Part shown: positions 1 through 6,804 of the stretch, one piece after another | Layout of the letters: each line of letters begins with the position of its first letter | Position numbering within the stretch: position 1 is the stretch's first letter | NCBI RefSeq assembly: GCF_044582145.1 | Contig: NZ_JBDODO010000019.1 | DNA length: 20,140 bases | Origin: Guyparkeria sp016278265 | Lineage (GTDB): Bacteria; Pseudomonadota; Gammaproteobacteria; Halothiobacillales; Halothiobacillaceae | Reading direction: 5' to 3' (one strand) | The notes under the pieces: generated by a model | Seen by the model: the letters and a program-made list of their open reading frames with translations, nothing else | What the model was told of the DNA's origin: nothing | Databases searched by the model: none | Position numbers and translations under genes: made by a program

Positions 1-43
1 TAGGCGGGGTTTTCGCAAGGATTTCAGCCCGGGAAGCGTCGGC

Positions 44-1210
44 TTACTTCATGAAGCCGAGGATCGCGTTGCGTACCGAGTCGATGTCGGCATCGATGGT
101 CACCATCGTCGCCTTCTCCACACCCGGCATGTCACCGGTGCACTGGGCGATCGCGGTGTCCGGATCCTTCAGGCCGTTGCCGGTCAGGGTCAGGACGATG
201 CTCGAACCGTCCTGGATCTTGCCGGCCTCGAGATCATTGATCAGGCCAGCCAGCGAGGCGGCCGAGGCCGGCTCGCAGAAGATACCCTCATGCTGAGTCA
301 GCATGCGCTGGGCGGCCAGGATCTCGGCATCGGAGACCTCGGCGAACCAGCCACCGGATTCCTCCATCACCTTCCAGGCGCGGTCCCAGCTCTGCGGGTG
401 GCCGATGCGGATGGCGGTGGCGACCGTGTCCGGATCATCGACCATCTCACCGCGCATGAACGGTGCCGAGCCGGTCGCCTGGTAGCCGACCATCTTGGGT
501 CGATTACCGCCCGAGCCGCCGCCAGCGAACGGGCACTTGCCGTTGCAGTAGGCGCAGGACTCGGTCACGTGGTCTCCCGAGGTGGCCGAAAACTCGCAGT
601 AGCCGATCCAGTGCGCGGTGATGTTGCCCGCGTTGCCGACCGGCAGGCAGTGATAGTCCGGCGCGCGCCCCAGCTCCTCGATGATCTCGAAGGCGGCGGT
701 CTTCTGGCCCTGGAGACGGTACGGATTGACCGAATTGACGATGGTCACCGGTGCCTCCTCGGCGACTTCCTTGACCAGTCGCATGCCGTCGTCGAAGTTG
801 CCCCGGATCTGCAGGATGGTCGCACCGTACATCATCGCCTGGGCCATCTTGCCCATCGCGATCTTGCCGTCGGGGATGATGACGAAGGCGGTGATGCCGG
901 CCCGGGCGGCGTAGGCCGCGGCGGCGGCCGAAGTGTTGCCGGTCGAGGCGCAGATGATGGCCTTGGAACCCTCTTCCACCGCCTTGGTCACCGCCATGGT
1001 CATGCCACGGTCCTTGAACGAGCCGGTCGGGTTGAGCCCCTCGTACTTGACGTAGATGTCCACCGAGCGGCCCAGCACCTTCGGCAGGTTGTGCAGCCGA
1101 ATCAGCGGCGTGGCGCCTTCGCCCAGGCTGATCAGACGGGTGTCGTCGGACAGCGGCAGGCGGTCACGATACCGATCCAGCAGACCGGTGTAGCGGCTTT
1201 GATGCGTCAT
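44..1210 (-). CDS. thrC: Threonine synthase
   Basis: PLP-dependent enzyme that converts O-phospho-L-homoserine to L-threonine plus phosphate in the cytoplasm, the last step of threonine synthesis. The 388-residue product has the fold-type II PLP signature PTGSFKDRG at residues 61-69, with K66 as the expected Schiff-base lysine. It also has the phosphate-cup segment STGNTSAAAAAYAARAG (89-105), VGNAGNIT (191-198) and a glycine-rich C-terminal TLTGNGLKDP (341-350). Residues about 205-236 form an insertion with four cysteines (C205, C219, C222, C226) that the typical enzyme lacks, as far as I recall the family. The start ATG at 1210 has only a weak ribosome-binding site (GTGAGA). The gene lies 185 bp downstream of the methylthioinosine phosphorylase gene and may have its own promoter. 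No hom gene is visible, although the window ends 43 bp past the stop. Confidence 0.95.
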   Translation of the reverse strand: MTHQSRYTGLLDRYRDRLPLSDDTRLISLGEGATPLIRLHNLPKVLGRSVDIYVKYEGLNPTGSFKDRGMTMAVTKAVEEGSKAIICASTGNTSAAAAAYAARAGITAFVIIPDGKIAMGKMAQAMMYGATILQIRGNFDDGMRLVKEVAEEAPVTIVNSVNPYRLQGQKTAAFEIIEELGRAPDYHCLPVGNAGNITAHWIGYCEFSATSGDHVTESCAYCNGKCPFAGGGSGGNRPKMVGYQATGSAPFMRGEMVDDPDTVATAIRIGHPQSWDRAWKVMEESGGWFAEVSDAEILAAQRMLTQHEGIFCEPASAASLAGLINDLEAGKIQDGSSIVLTLTGNGLKDPDTAIAQCTGDMPGVEKATMVTIDADIDSVRNAILGFMK

Positions 1211-1245
1211 GGGAATCTCACTTGGAATGACGCGCCGCCCGACCG

Positions 1246-1263
1246 GGCCCGATTATTCGGGCC
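1246..1263 (-). promoter_or_regulatory. Perfect hairpin in the thrC leader
   Basis: GGCCCGA and TCGGGCC form a perfect 7-bp stem around a TTAT loop, 36-53 bp upstream of the thrC start. No T-tract follows on either strand, so it does not look like a terminator of the upstream operon. It could be an operator, a 5'-UTR structure or a processing site. Only the symmetry is seen; function is inferred. Confidence 0.35.
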
Positions 1264-1395
1264 ACAGCTTGGCGGCGAGCAGATGATTTGCGGGCATTTT
1301 ACCCTGCCTACCGGCAACTGTCAGGGGGCGCACCAGCGATGGGCACCCTGCCAACGCGAGGGCCGCCCTTCATTGGGCCGAGGTCTCCTCCGTCC

Positions 1396-2166
1396 CTAGC
1401 CCGCCTTGGTCCGGCACAGCATCTGATCCTCGCCGCTGAGAATCTGCTTGAGGATCCGGCGCGCGTGGCGCATCGAGGAGGAAAGTGTCTTCTCGATTTC
1501 CGTCATCGAGACCGTCTCGCCGTCATGCACCCCGGCCGCCCAGTTGGCGACCACATTCAGGCTGGCGTAGTCAATACCGGCCTCGCGCGCCAGCACCGCC
1601 TCCGGCATGCCGGTCATGCCAACCACGTCGCAACCGTCACGCTCCAGCCGCCGGATCTCGGCGGCCGTCTCGAGGCGTGGCCCCTGGGTGGCACCATAGG
1701 TGCCCCCATCGATGATAGGCAGGTCCAGCGCCCGGCCGGCCGTGAGGAACGCCTCGCGCAGGGAGGCATCGTAGGGATAGGTGAAGTCGACGTGGGTGAC
1801 CGAGTCGAGGTCGCCTTCATAGAAGGTCGATGGCCGTCCCCAGGTGTAATCGATCAACTGGTCGGGCACCACCAGCGCGCCAGGCCCCATGTCGGGGTGA
1901 ATACCGCCGACGGCCGCCACGGCCAAGATACGGCTCACCTTGAGCTCGCGCAGCGCCCAGATATTCGCGCGGTAATTGACCTGGTGCGGCGGGATGCGGT
2001 GGTTGTAGCCGTGCCGCGGCAGAAACACCACATCGCACCCCTGCATCCGGCCGATGGTCACCGGCCCGGACGACTCACCGAATGGCGTGGGCACCACCTG
2101 GTAACGCACCTCGTCGATCCCCTCGATCTGGGACAGTCCTGTCCCGCCGATGATTGCCAGATGCAC
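1396..2166 (-). CDS. mtnP: S-methyl-5'-thioinosine phosphorylase (MTAP/PNP family)
   Basis: Family 2 purine nucleoside phosphorylase, 256 residues, cytoplasmic. Visible family features are the phosphate-binding GGTG (7-10), PRHG (50-53), the NYRANIWAL segment (64-72), GPRLET (162-167) and MTGMPEA (184-190). Methylthioadenosine phosphorylases carry paired aspartates in the base-binding loop, but this protein has NVVANWAAG (204-212). That fits a 6-oxopurine enzyme like the Pseudomonas methylthioinosine phosphorylase PA3004. The expected reaction is methylthioinosine plus phosphate to hypoxanthine plus methylthioribose-1-phosphate. The start is GTG at 2166, preceded by a strong GGGAGG at proper spacing. 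It lies 35 bp downstream of hpt, whose enzyme would recycle the hypoxanthine. General guanosine/inosine phosphorylase activity is the alternative. Confidence 0.85.
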   Translation of the reverse strand: MHLAIIGGTGLSQIEGIDEVRYQVVPTPFGESSGPVTIGRMQGCDVVFLPRHGYNHRIPPHQVNYRANIWALRELKVSRILAVAAVGGIHPDMGPGALVVPDQLIDYTWGRPSTFYEGDLDSVTHVDFTYPYDASLREAFLTAGRALDLPIIDGGTYGATQGPRLETAAEIRRLERDGCDVVGMTGMPEAVLAREAGIDYASLNVVANWAAGVHDGETVSMTEIEKTLSSSMRHARRILKQILSGEDQMLCRTKAG

Positions 2167-2201
2167 GTCAGTCCTCCCGTCGATTCAAGTCACTCACCGG
2201 C

Positions 2202-2777
2202 TCACTCCCCCTCGGGAAGGGCATGAATGCCCGGCAGGTTGCGAAAGTAGCCATGGTAATCCATGCCCTCGCCGAAGATGTAGCGATCGGGCACCGAGAC
2301 ACCGCAGAAGTCAGCGGTCAGCCCCGGCACCTTGCGATCATGCTGCTTGTCGGTCGCCACCGCGATCCACACCCGCGCCGCCCCCGCGTCGATGCACCAT
2401 TCGCGTACCGCCGCCAGCGTATGCCCCTCGTCGAGGATATCGTCGACCAGCAGCACCTCGCGACCGGCCAGCTCCATGTCCGGCTGCGCGAGCCACTTGA
2501 GCGCGCCGCCGGTGGTCGCCCCCCGGTAGCGGGTGGCGTGCAGGTAGGAAAGCTCCAGCGGAAACGCCAATCGAGGCAGGAGTTGCCCGGCACTGATCAA
2601 TCCGCCGTTCATCACCGCGAGTACCACCGGCAGGCGCCCGGCGAGTCGCTGATTGATTTCCCCGGCCAGGCGCGCATAGGCCGCCTGCATCGCCTCGGCG
2701 CTCACCAGGCACTCGCACCGCGCCAGCAAGGCGTCCAGCTGATCGGACTGCCGGTGGAGGTCGTCGCTCGTTTGCAT
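2202..2777 (-). CDS. hpt: Hypoxanthine-guanine phosphoribosyltransferase
   Basis: Type I phosphoribosyltransferase of 191 residues that joins hypoxanthine or guanine to PRPP, giving IMP or GMP in purine salvage. The PRPP-binding motif VLLVDDILDEGHTL is at residues 108-121, with the acidic pair D112-D113. AVMNGGL (54-60) is the pyrophosphate-loop region. DKQHDRKVPGL (143-153) and PDRYIFGEGMDY (163-174) match the purine-binding end. The reading frame stays open upstream of 2777, but the ATG at 2777 is preceded by GGAG at 7 nt and gives the normal family length, so I chose it. The gene starts 22 bp after the nagZ stop and ends 35 bp before the methylthioinosine phosphorylase gene. This spacing supports co-transcription, and the phosphorylase supplies its substrate hypoxanthine. 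Confidence 0.9.
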   Translation of the reverse strand: MQTSDDLHRQSDQLDALLARCECLVSAEAMQAAYARLAGEINQRLAGRLPVVLAVMNGGLISAGQLLPRLAFPLELSYLHATRYRGATTGGALKWLAQPDMELAGREVLLVDDILDEGHTLAAVREWCIDAGAARVWIAVATDKQHDRKVPGLTADFCGVSVPDRYIFGEGMDYHGYFRNLPGIHALPEGE

Positions 2778-2799
2778 GAAATTCTCCAGTCGGACGGGA

Positions 2800-3861
2800 T
2801 CAGGCGCGGTCGGGGAACAGGTCCGGCTCATCCACGCCGAGCCGTTCGATCCATCGCAGCGCCTCGGCGTAACGCGGCGAGCGGGCAAGCCTCCCTTCAC
2901 TGGGGACCGGGCCGTGCCCGAACATCCGGGCCAGCCGCGCCTCGCGCTGGGGGCTGGGGGCAAAGGCCAGCGACTTCTGCACCCGGTCGACCAGTTCGGG
3001 GTGGTTGCAGATCAGGGCCATGTCGACCCCGGCCGCCAGGCATTGCTCGACGCGCTCCTCGATCTCGCCGACGGCCGAGGCGGCCGCCATGGTGAGATCG
3101 TCGCTGAATACCGCACCCTCGTAGCCCCACTGTTGACGCAGCATCTCGCGCACCCAGATCGGCGAGAAACCGGCCGGCCGGGCGTCCACTTCCGGGTAGA
3201 CCACGTGCGAGACCATCAGGCCCGGGATCAGCCGATCCGCCATCGCCCGGAATGGGCGCAGATCGGTCTTCTCGATGCTCGCCAATGACCGGGGGTCGAC
3301 CGGGTAGGCGATGTGCGAGTCGGCCGCGACCGCGCCATGCCCGGGGTAGTGCTTGCCCACGGCGGCCATGCCCGCATCCTGCATCCCGCCCGTCCAGGCG
3401 ATCACCAGCGCGATCACCGCCTCGGGGCGTGCGTCGAAGGCCCGGTCACCGATTACCCCGCTGATACCGCGATCGAGATCCAGGACCGGGGCAAAGCTCA
3501 GGTCCACGCCGACCTCGCGCAGCTGCACCGCCATCAGCCAGCCCAGCGACCGGGCCGCCTCGAGGCCGGCCTGACGATCCTCGTCGAACAGATCGCCCAG
3601 ACGCCCCATCGCCGGCAAGGCAACGAAGCCATCGCCCTTGAAACGCTGCACGCGCCCACCTTCCTGGTCGACGGCGATCAGCAGGTGCGGCCGCCGCAGG
3701 GCCCGGATCTCGGCGATCAGCTCAGCCAGTTGCGCCCGGCTCTCGAAATGCCGGGCAAACAAGATCACCCCGCCCGTGGAGGGATGCTGCAGTCGCCGTC
3801 GGTCTGCCGGGGTGATCTCCGGGCCGGCGAGGTCGATCATCAGGGGGCCGAGTGCAGTCAT
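2800..3861 (-). CDS. nagZ: Beta-N-acetylhexosaminidase NagZ
   Basis: Cytosolic glycoside hydrolase family 3 enzyme that removes N-acetylglucosamine from 1,6-anhydro-muropeptides during cell-wall recycling. At 353 residues it is close to the E. coli enzyme of about 340. Hallmarks are AVDQEGGRVQRF (63-74), DLSFAPVLDLD (120-130), the mobile-loop motif KHYPGHG (170-176) followed by DSH (181-183), and FSDDLTM (252-258), which carries the nucleophilic aspartate. No signal peptide is visible, as expected for a cytosolic enzyme. ATG at 3861 has GAGAGA 8 nt upstream; a second in-frame ATG at residue 8 is less likely. It lies 37 bp after the PDC-sensor membrane protein and 22 bp before hpt, in one apparent operon. 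In enterobacteria NagZ products also control AmpC induction; nothing here shows that role. Confidence 0.95.
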   Translation of the reverse strand: MTALGPLMIDLAGPEITPADRRRLQHPSTGGVILFARHFESRAQLAELIAEIRALRRPHLLIAVDQEGGRVQRFKGDGFVALPAMGRLGDLFDEDRQAGLEAARSLGWLMAVQLREVGVDLSFAPVLDLDRGISGVIGDRAFDARPEAVIALVIAWTGGMQDAGMAAVGKHYPGHGAVAADSHIAYPVDPRSLASIEKTDLRPFRAMADRLIPGLMVSHVVYPEVDARPAGFSPIWVREMLRQQWGYEGAVFSDDLTMAAASAVGEIEERVEQCLAAGVDMALICNHPELVDRVQKSLAFAPSPQREARLARMFGHGPVPSEGRLARSPRYAEALRWIERLGVDEPDLFPDRA

Positions 3862-3898
3862 GCCGGTCTCTCTCGATTATGTCCCCCGGGCAAGCACA

Positions 3899-4882
3899 TC
3901 AATTGTGATCCCGGACATCTTTTCGACGCCGGTTGCGGCCATTGTTGCCCAACAATGCCTTCTCCGCCAGGGCGCCGAGGTAGACGTACAGACCCAGCGC
4001 GACCAGCAGTGCGGCGGCGGCGAAAATCATCAGGGTGGCCACCGTCCCCTGATCCGAATAGCCCATGGAGACCTTGAACATGGTCAACAGGCCTTCGATC
4101 AGGATGGCGACCAGGATGGCCGCGACAAAACGCGTCATCGTTCGTCTTACGGTGCTGTGACGATGGACATCCTTCTCCATCAACACCTCTTCCTCGAACA
4201 CCGTCTTGGCCAAATCGAAGATCGCCATGGCCAACGTCAGGACGACGATCACCTCGAATGGCTTGAGTCGCAGTTCGGCCGCCCAGCCGGGCTCCATCAG
4301 GGCGTGGACCAACTCGCTCATGCTGCTGTAGAAGAGCACACCGGCCACCATCAGCATCGCGGCGGCGAACAAACCGTAGAGCGCGCGAAAGAACGGCTCG
4401 ATACGGCGACGCAGGGTGTCGCCCAGCAGGAAACTGATCATCGCCTCGAGGTCCACATCGATAACCAGATACCCCACCCGGCCCTGGTGTTCGATCTGCA
4501 AGGTCGCCGAGATGCACAGGTCCCGCGAGGCCGACGAAAGATAGGGCTCGGTCAGGTGGACGTACTCCCCCTCCTGGAAAAACTTGAAATACGGCCGCTG
4601 ACTGCGATCGGCGCCCTTGCCTCGCCCCATGGCCCGATTGACATAGCCGGTCTCGTCGGCACCGTACTCGGCCACCTGTACCCCGTCCTCGTCCAGCAAG
4701 TAGACCAGGTCGACGAAGGGGTAGAGATCGATCAGCTTCTCGGTCACCGAATGCAGGGCCACCTGGTCGGTGAGCAGTCGCGGCTCGCCGATGCCGGTGA
4801 TGATCGACTCGATCAGTTCGCGAATCGAGCGCGATTGCTCGTGGTAGCGGTCGATGGTGCTGATGTAATTGGCCGAATGCAT
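3899..4882 (-). CDS. PDC/Cache-like sensor domain fused to a four-helix membrane region
   Basis: Protein of 327 residues with no output domain that I recognise. Residues about 10-155 look like a PDC/Cache-type ligand-binding fold: PFVDLVYLLDEDGVQVAEYG (55-74), then RPYFKFFQEGEYVHLTEPYLSS (96-117) and GYLVIDVDLEAM (137-148). Four hydrophobic segments follow at about 167-187, 207-225, 250-268 and 279-302, and the tail is basic (GNNGRNRRRKDVRDHN). There is no membrane helix before the sensor domain, unlike most periplasmic Cache receptors. The open frame extends upstream to 4957. The ATG at 4882 has a clean AAGGA 5-9 nt upstream, so it was taken as the start. It is the first gene of the apparent nagZ-hpt operon (37-bp gap). 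Ligand, topology and partner cannot be read from the sequence; sensing of a small molecule is inferred from the fold. Confidence 0.75.
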   Translation of the reverse strand: MHSANYISTIDRYHEQSRSIRELIESIITGIGEPRLLTDQVALHSVTEKLIDLYPFVDLVYLLDEDGVQVAEYGADETGYVNRAMGRGKGADRSQRPYFKFFQEGEYVHLTEPYLSSASRDLCISATLQIEHQGRVGYLVIDVDLEAMISFLLGDTLRRRIEPFFRALYGLFAAAMLMVAGVLFYSSMSELVHALMEPGWAAELRLKPFEVIVVLTLAMAIFDLAKTVFEEEVLMEKDVHRHSTVRRTMTRFVAAILVAILIEGLLTMFKVSMGYSDQGTVATLMIFAAAALLVALGLYVYLGALAEKALLGNNGRNRRRKDVRDHN

Positions 4883-4966
4883 GATGTCCTTGGCTGGCAA
4901 AGAAAATGGGTTGGGCGACGACCCAGACGGGCAGTTTAACCCGAGCGGACCGGCCATGTAGCGGGC

Positions 4967-4992
4967 AAAAAGAGACGCCCACGAGGGGCGCC
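4967..4992 (-). terminator. Intrinsic terminator, minus strand
   Basis: Read on the minus strand, GGCGCCC, a 5-nt loop and GGGCGTC form a 7-bp stem (one G-T pair) followed directly by TCTTTTT. On the plus strand the wobble becomes an A-C mismatch and no T-tract follows, so it acts in one direction only. It stops transcription arriving from the right, either from the candidate small RNA or from the hydrolase gene about 260 bp upstream. It would also insulate the PDC-nagZ operon. Confidence 0.7.
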
Positions 4993-5088
4993 CAGGAAGG
5001 AGGAGTCAAAGAGCACCAAACGGGACGCGCCGGAACCGATGAAGGACGACGCGTCGTGTTGGCAAACCAGTAACAGCGAGAAGCATGC
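4967..5088 (-). ncRNA. Candidate small RNA in the 371-bp gap
   Basis: The stretch 4883-5253 has no convincing protein gene. On the minus strand a weak promoter pair at 5095-5123 would start a transcript near 5088 that ends at the terminator at 4967-4992, giving about 120 nt. The predicted RNA contains the 12-bp palindrome ACGACGCGTCGT (5046-5057). Directly before the terminator stem is the pyrimidine tract CTCCTCCTTCCT (4994-5005), which is complementary to Shine-Dalgarno sequences. Alternatively this is simply a long 3' UTR of the dienelactone hydrolase gene ending at 5254. No known RNA family was recognised. Confidence 0.3.
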
Positions 5089-5094
5089 CAGCGA

Positions 5095-5123
5095 TTTATG
5101 ACGCGCGGGTGGCAAAAGGGCAA
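5095..5123 (-). promoter_or_regulatory. Possible sigma-70 promoter for the candidate small RNA
   Basis: On the minus strand, TTGCCC (5123-5118) is separated by 17 bp from CATAAA (5100-5095). Each hexamer matches four of six consensus positions. Start of transcription would be near 5088. Such matches occur by chance, so the call rests mainly on its position ahead of a real terminator with no gene in between. Confidence 0.25.
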
Positions 5124-5253
5124 TCCGCGCCATGACGCGGTTTCTCCGCAACGCCCGGCCAAGACCGAGGGGCCCGCCTAAACGCCCCTGGCGGCAAACA
5201 TGTGCCCCTTCGCGGTGCAACGCGACCGACAACGCCCCAGCCTGGATCGGGGC

Positions 5254-5988
5254 TCAGCCCAGTTTGTCCGCGAAGAACTCGAGCGTCTTCGCCATTGAAT
5301 CGCGATCGGCGCTCTCGTCGTAGGAAAGCGGCAGACCGAACTTCTCGGCCTTCTCGTCGGCACCCGGATTGGTGAACGCATGACTGACCCCGGGATAGCG
5401 GGTGACCTGCACCTGTGCGCCGGCCTCCCGCATCTCCTCGGCGATGCGCTCCACCGCCTGCGGGTCGGCCATCGGGTCGTCCTCGCCGGTAAAGATCCAG
5501 GTGGGCGTGTCGATGGTCCCGGCGATCGGCGCCAGACCGCTGATGCCGGCGTGAAACGTCGCCAACGCGTCGTGATGAACGCCCTGGCGGGCCATGCTCA
5601 AGCCCACCGCGCCGCCGAAGCAGTAACCGATCGCCCCGAGCCGCAGGGCATCGACGGCGTCATGGCGCTTGATCGCCTCGATCGCGAGCCGGTAACGCGT
5701 TTTCAACGCCTCGAAATCCGCCAGGGCCTGATTCATCAGCTCGGTGGCCTCGCCCGCGTCCTCGGTGACGCGACCCTCGCCGTAGAGGTCGATGGCGAAA
5801 CCGACGTAGCCGGCCTCGGCCATGTCGCAGGCCCGCTTTTCCATGTACGCGGTTCGCCCCCAGAACTCCGGCACCACCAGCACCACCGGTCGCGGTCCGG
5901 CGGCATTGGCATCATAGGCGACCAGGCCCTTCATGGTCAGGTCGTCGGAACGATACTCGAGTTCTTCGGTCTTGATTTCTGCAACCAT
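5254..5988 (-). CDS. Dienelactone hydrolase family protein
   Basis: Alpha/beta hydrolase of 244 residues without a signal peptide. The catalytic triad of the dienelactone hydrolase family is visible: nucleophile C123 in GYCFGG (121-126), an aspartate in TGEDDPM (167-173, probably D171), and H203 in SHAFTN (202-207). VVPEFWG (38-44) and FAIDLYG (64-70) fit the N-terminal half. The cysteine nucleophile separates it from serine esterases. The start ATG at 5988 has AAGGAG at 6-7 nt; the open frame upstream to 6087 has no comparable site. It follows rnfE by 114 bp on the same strand with no clear terminator between, so it may be read from rnf as well as from its own promoter. The substrate is unknown: no chlorocatechol or other aromatic-degradation genes surround it, so a role in cleaving dienelactone itself is doubtful. 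Confidence 0.85.
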   Translation of the reverse strand: MVAEIKTEELEYRSDDLTMKGLVAYDANAAGPRPVVLVVPEFWGRTAYMEKRACDMAEAGYVGFAIDLYGEGRVTEDAGEATELMNQALADFEALKTRYRLAIEAIKRHDAVDALRLGAIGYCFGGAVGLSMARQGVHHDALATFHAGISGLAPIAGTIDTPTWIFTGEDDPMADPQAVERIAEEMREAGAQVQVTRYPGVSHAFTNPGADEKAEKFGLPLSYDESADRDSMAKTLEFFADKLG

Positions 5989-6102
5989 GTCTCTCTCCTT
6001 GTCCCCTGTGAACCGGCATGTCAGCCGGATCGGGCTATACCGCCACGCGCACCCAAGCAGGGGGCGTGACGCCGACTGAATCGGCAAACGTCTTGGCCGG
6101 AA

Positions 6103-6804
6103 TCAGCCAACCGCCTCAGCGGCCGGTTCCGGCGAGCGGGCGGCCTGGGCGGCACGGGCCCGACGCGCGGACCGTTGGTCGATCGCCTGCTTGAACGCGA
6201 CCAACAGCGCCAAACCGATGAACGCCCCCGGCGGCATCAATGCCAGCAGGAAGGTCATCTGCTCGGGGAGAATCCGCACGCCCCAGTCGATGGCGATCGG
6301 CCCGAACAGCTGATCCGCGCCATCGAGCAGGGTGCCGAAACCGATCAGCTCGCGCATGCCCCCCAGCACCACCAGCACCAGACCGAACCCCAGGCCCATC
6401 ATCAAGCCGTCGAACATCGACACCCCAAACCCGTGGCGCGAGGCAAAGCCCTCGGCCCGGGCAATGATGATGCAGTTCGTCACGATCAGCGGAATGAAGA
6501 TGCCGAGCGTGTTGTAGAGCTCGTGGAAGTGCGCGTTCATGATCAGCTCGATGATGGTGACCACCGAGGCGATCACCATCACATAGACCGGCAGACGCAC
6601 CTCGGCGCGGACCCAATCACGGATCAACGAAACCACGCCATTGGAGACCAACAGGGTCACCAGCGTGGCGATCGCCAACCCAATCGCGTTGACCGTGGTG
6701 TTGGAAATGGCGAGCAACGGGCACAGGCCGAGCACCTGCACCAGCGCGGGGTTGTTCTTCCACAGCCCGTCAAGGGCCAGTTCGGACAGTCGCGGGTCAC
6801 TCAT
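6103..6804 (-). CDS. rnfE: Ion-translocating oxidoreductase complex subunit RnfE
   Basis: Integral inner-membrane subunit of the Rnf (Rsx) complex, 233 residues, paralogous to RnfA. It begins WKNNPALVQVLGLCPLLAISN (residues 15-35), the typical RnfE/NqrD opening with a membrane cysteine (C28). The second conserved half-repeat is NTLGIFIPLIVTNCIIIARAEGFASR (98-123), with C111. These paired cysteines are the ones thought to bind an intramembrane iron-sulfur cluster with RnfA. The C-terminus is a short basic-acidic tail. ATG at 6804 lies inside the end of rnfG (8-bp overlap), which favours translational coupling. It is the last rnf gene; the E. coli neighbour nth is not present. Confidence 0.95.
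   Translation of the reverse strand: MSDPRLSELALDGLWKNNPALVQVLGLCPLLAISNTTVNAIGLAIATLVTLLVSNGVVSLIRDWVRAEVRLPVYVMVIASVVTIIELIMNAHFHELYNTLGIFIPLIVTNCIIIARAEGFASRHGFGVSMFDGLMMGLGFGLVLVVLGGMRELIGFGTLLDGADQLFGPIAIDWGVRILPEQMTFLLALMPPGAFIGLALLVAFKQAIDQRSARRARAAQAARSPEPAAEAVG

Noticed and set aside
1..43. A terminator after thrC
   Set aside because: Only 43 bases are available and no convincing stem plus T-tract is visible on the minus strand.
1285..1330. TAAAAT on the minus strand as a -10 for thrC
   Set aside because: No acceptable -35 at 16-18 bp and no TGn extension; too weak to list as a promoter.
290..1399. A 369-codon plus-strand open frame opposite thrC
   Set aside because: Composition is Arg/Gly/Asp/His-rich without motifs, and it lies antisense to a clear threonine synthase. 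High-GC genomes produce such shadows.
4994..5005. AGGAAGGAGGAG on the plus strand as a ribosome-binding site
   Set aside because: No start codon or reading frame follows at usable distance. It is more interesting read as an anti-Shine-Dalgarno tract on the minus strand.
4936..5232. A 98-codon minus-strand open frame in the gap upstream of the PDC-sensor gene
   Set aside because: No ribosome-binding site, no recognisable domain, and it runs through the terminator and into the PDC gene's leader.
5234..5253. GCCCC/GGGGC hairpin right after the hydrolase stop, as a terminator
   Set aside because: Only a 5-bp stem with a 10-nt loop, and the following bases (GTTGTCGG) are not a T-tract.
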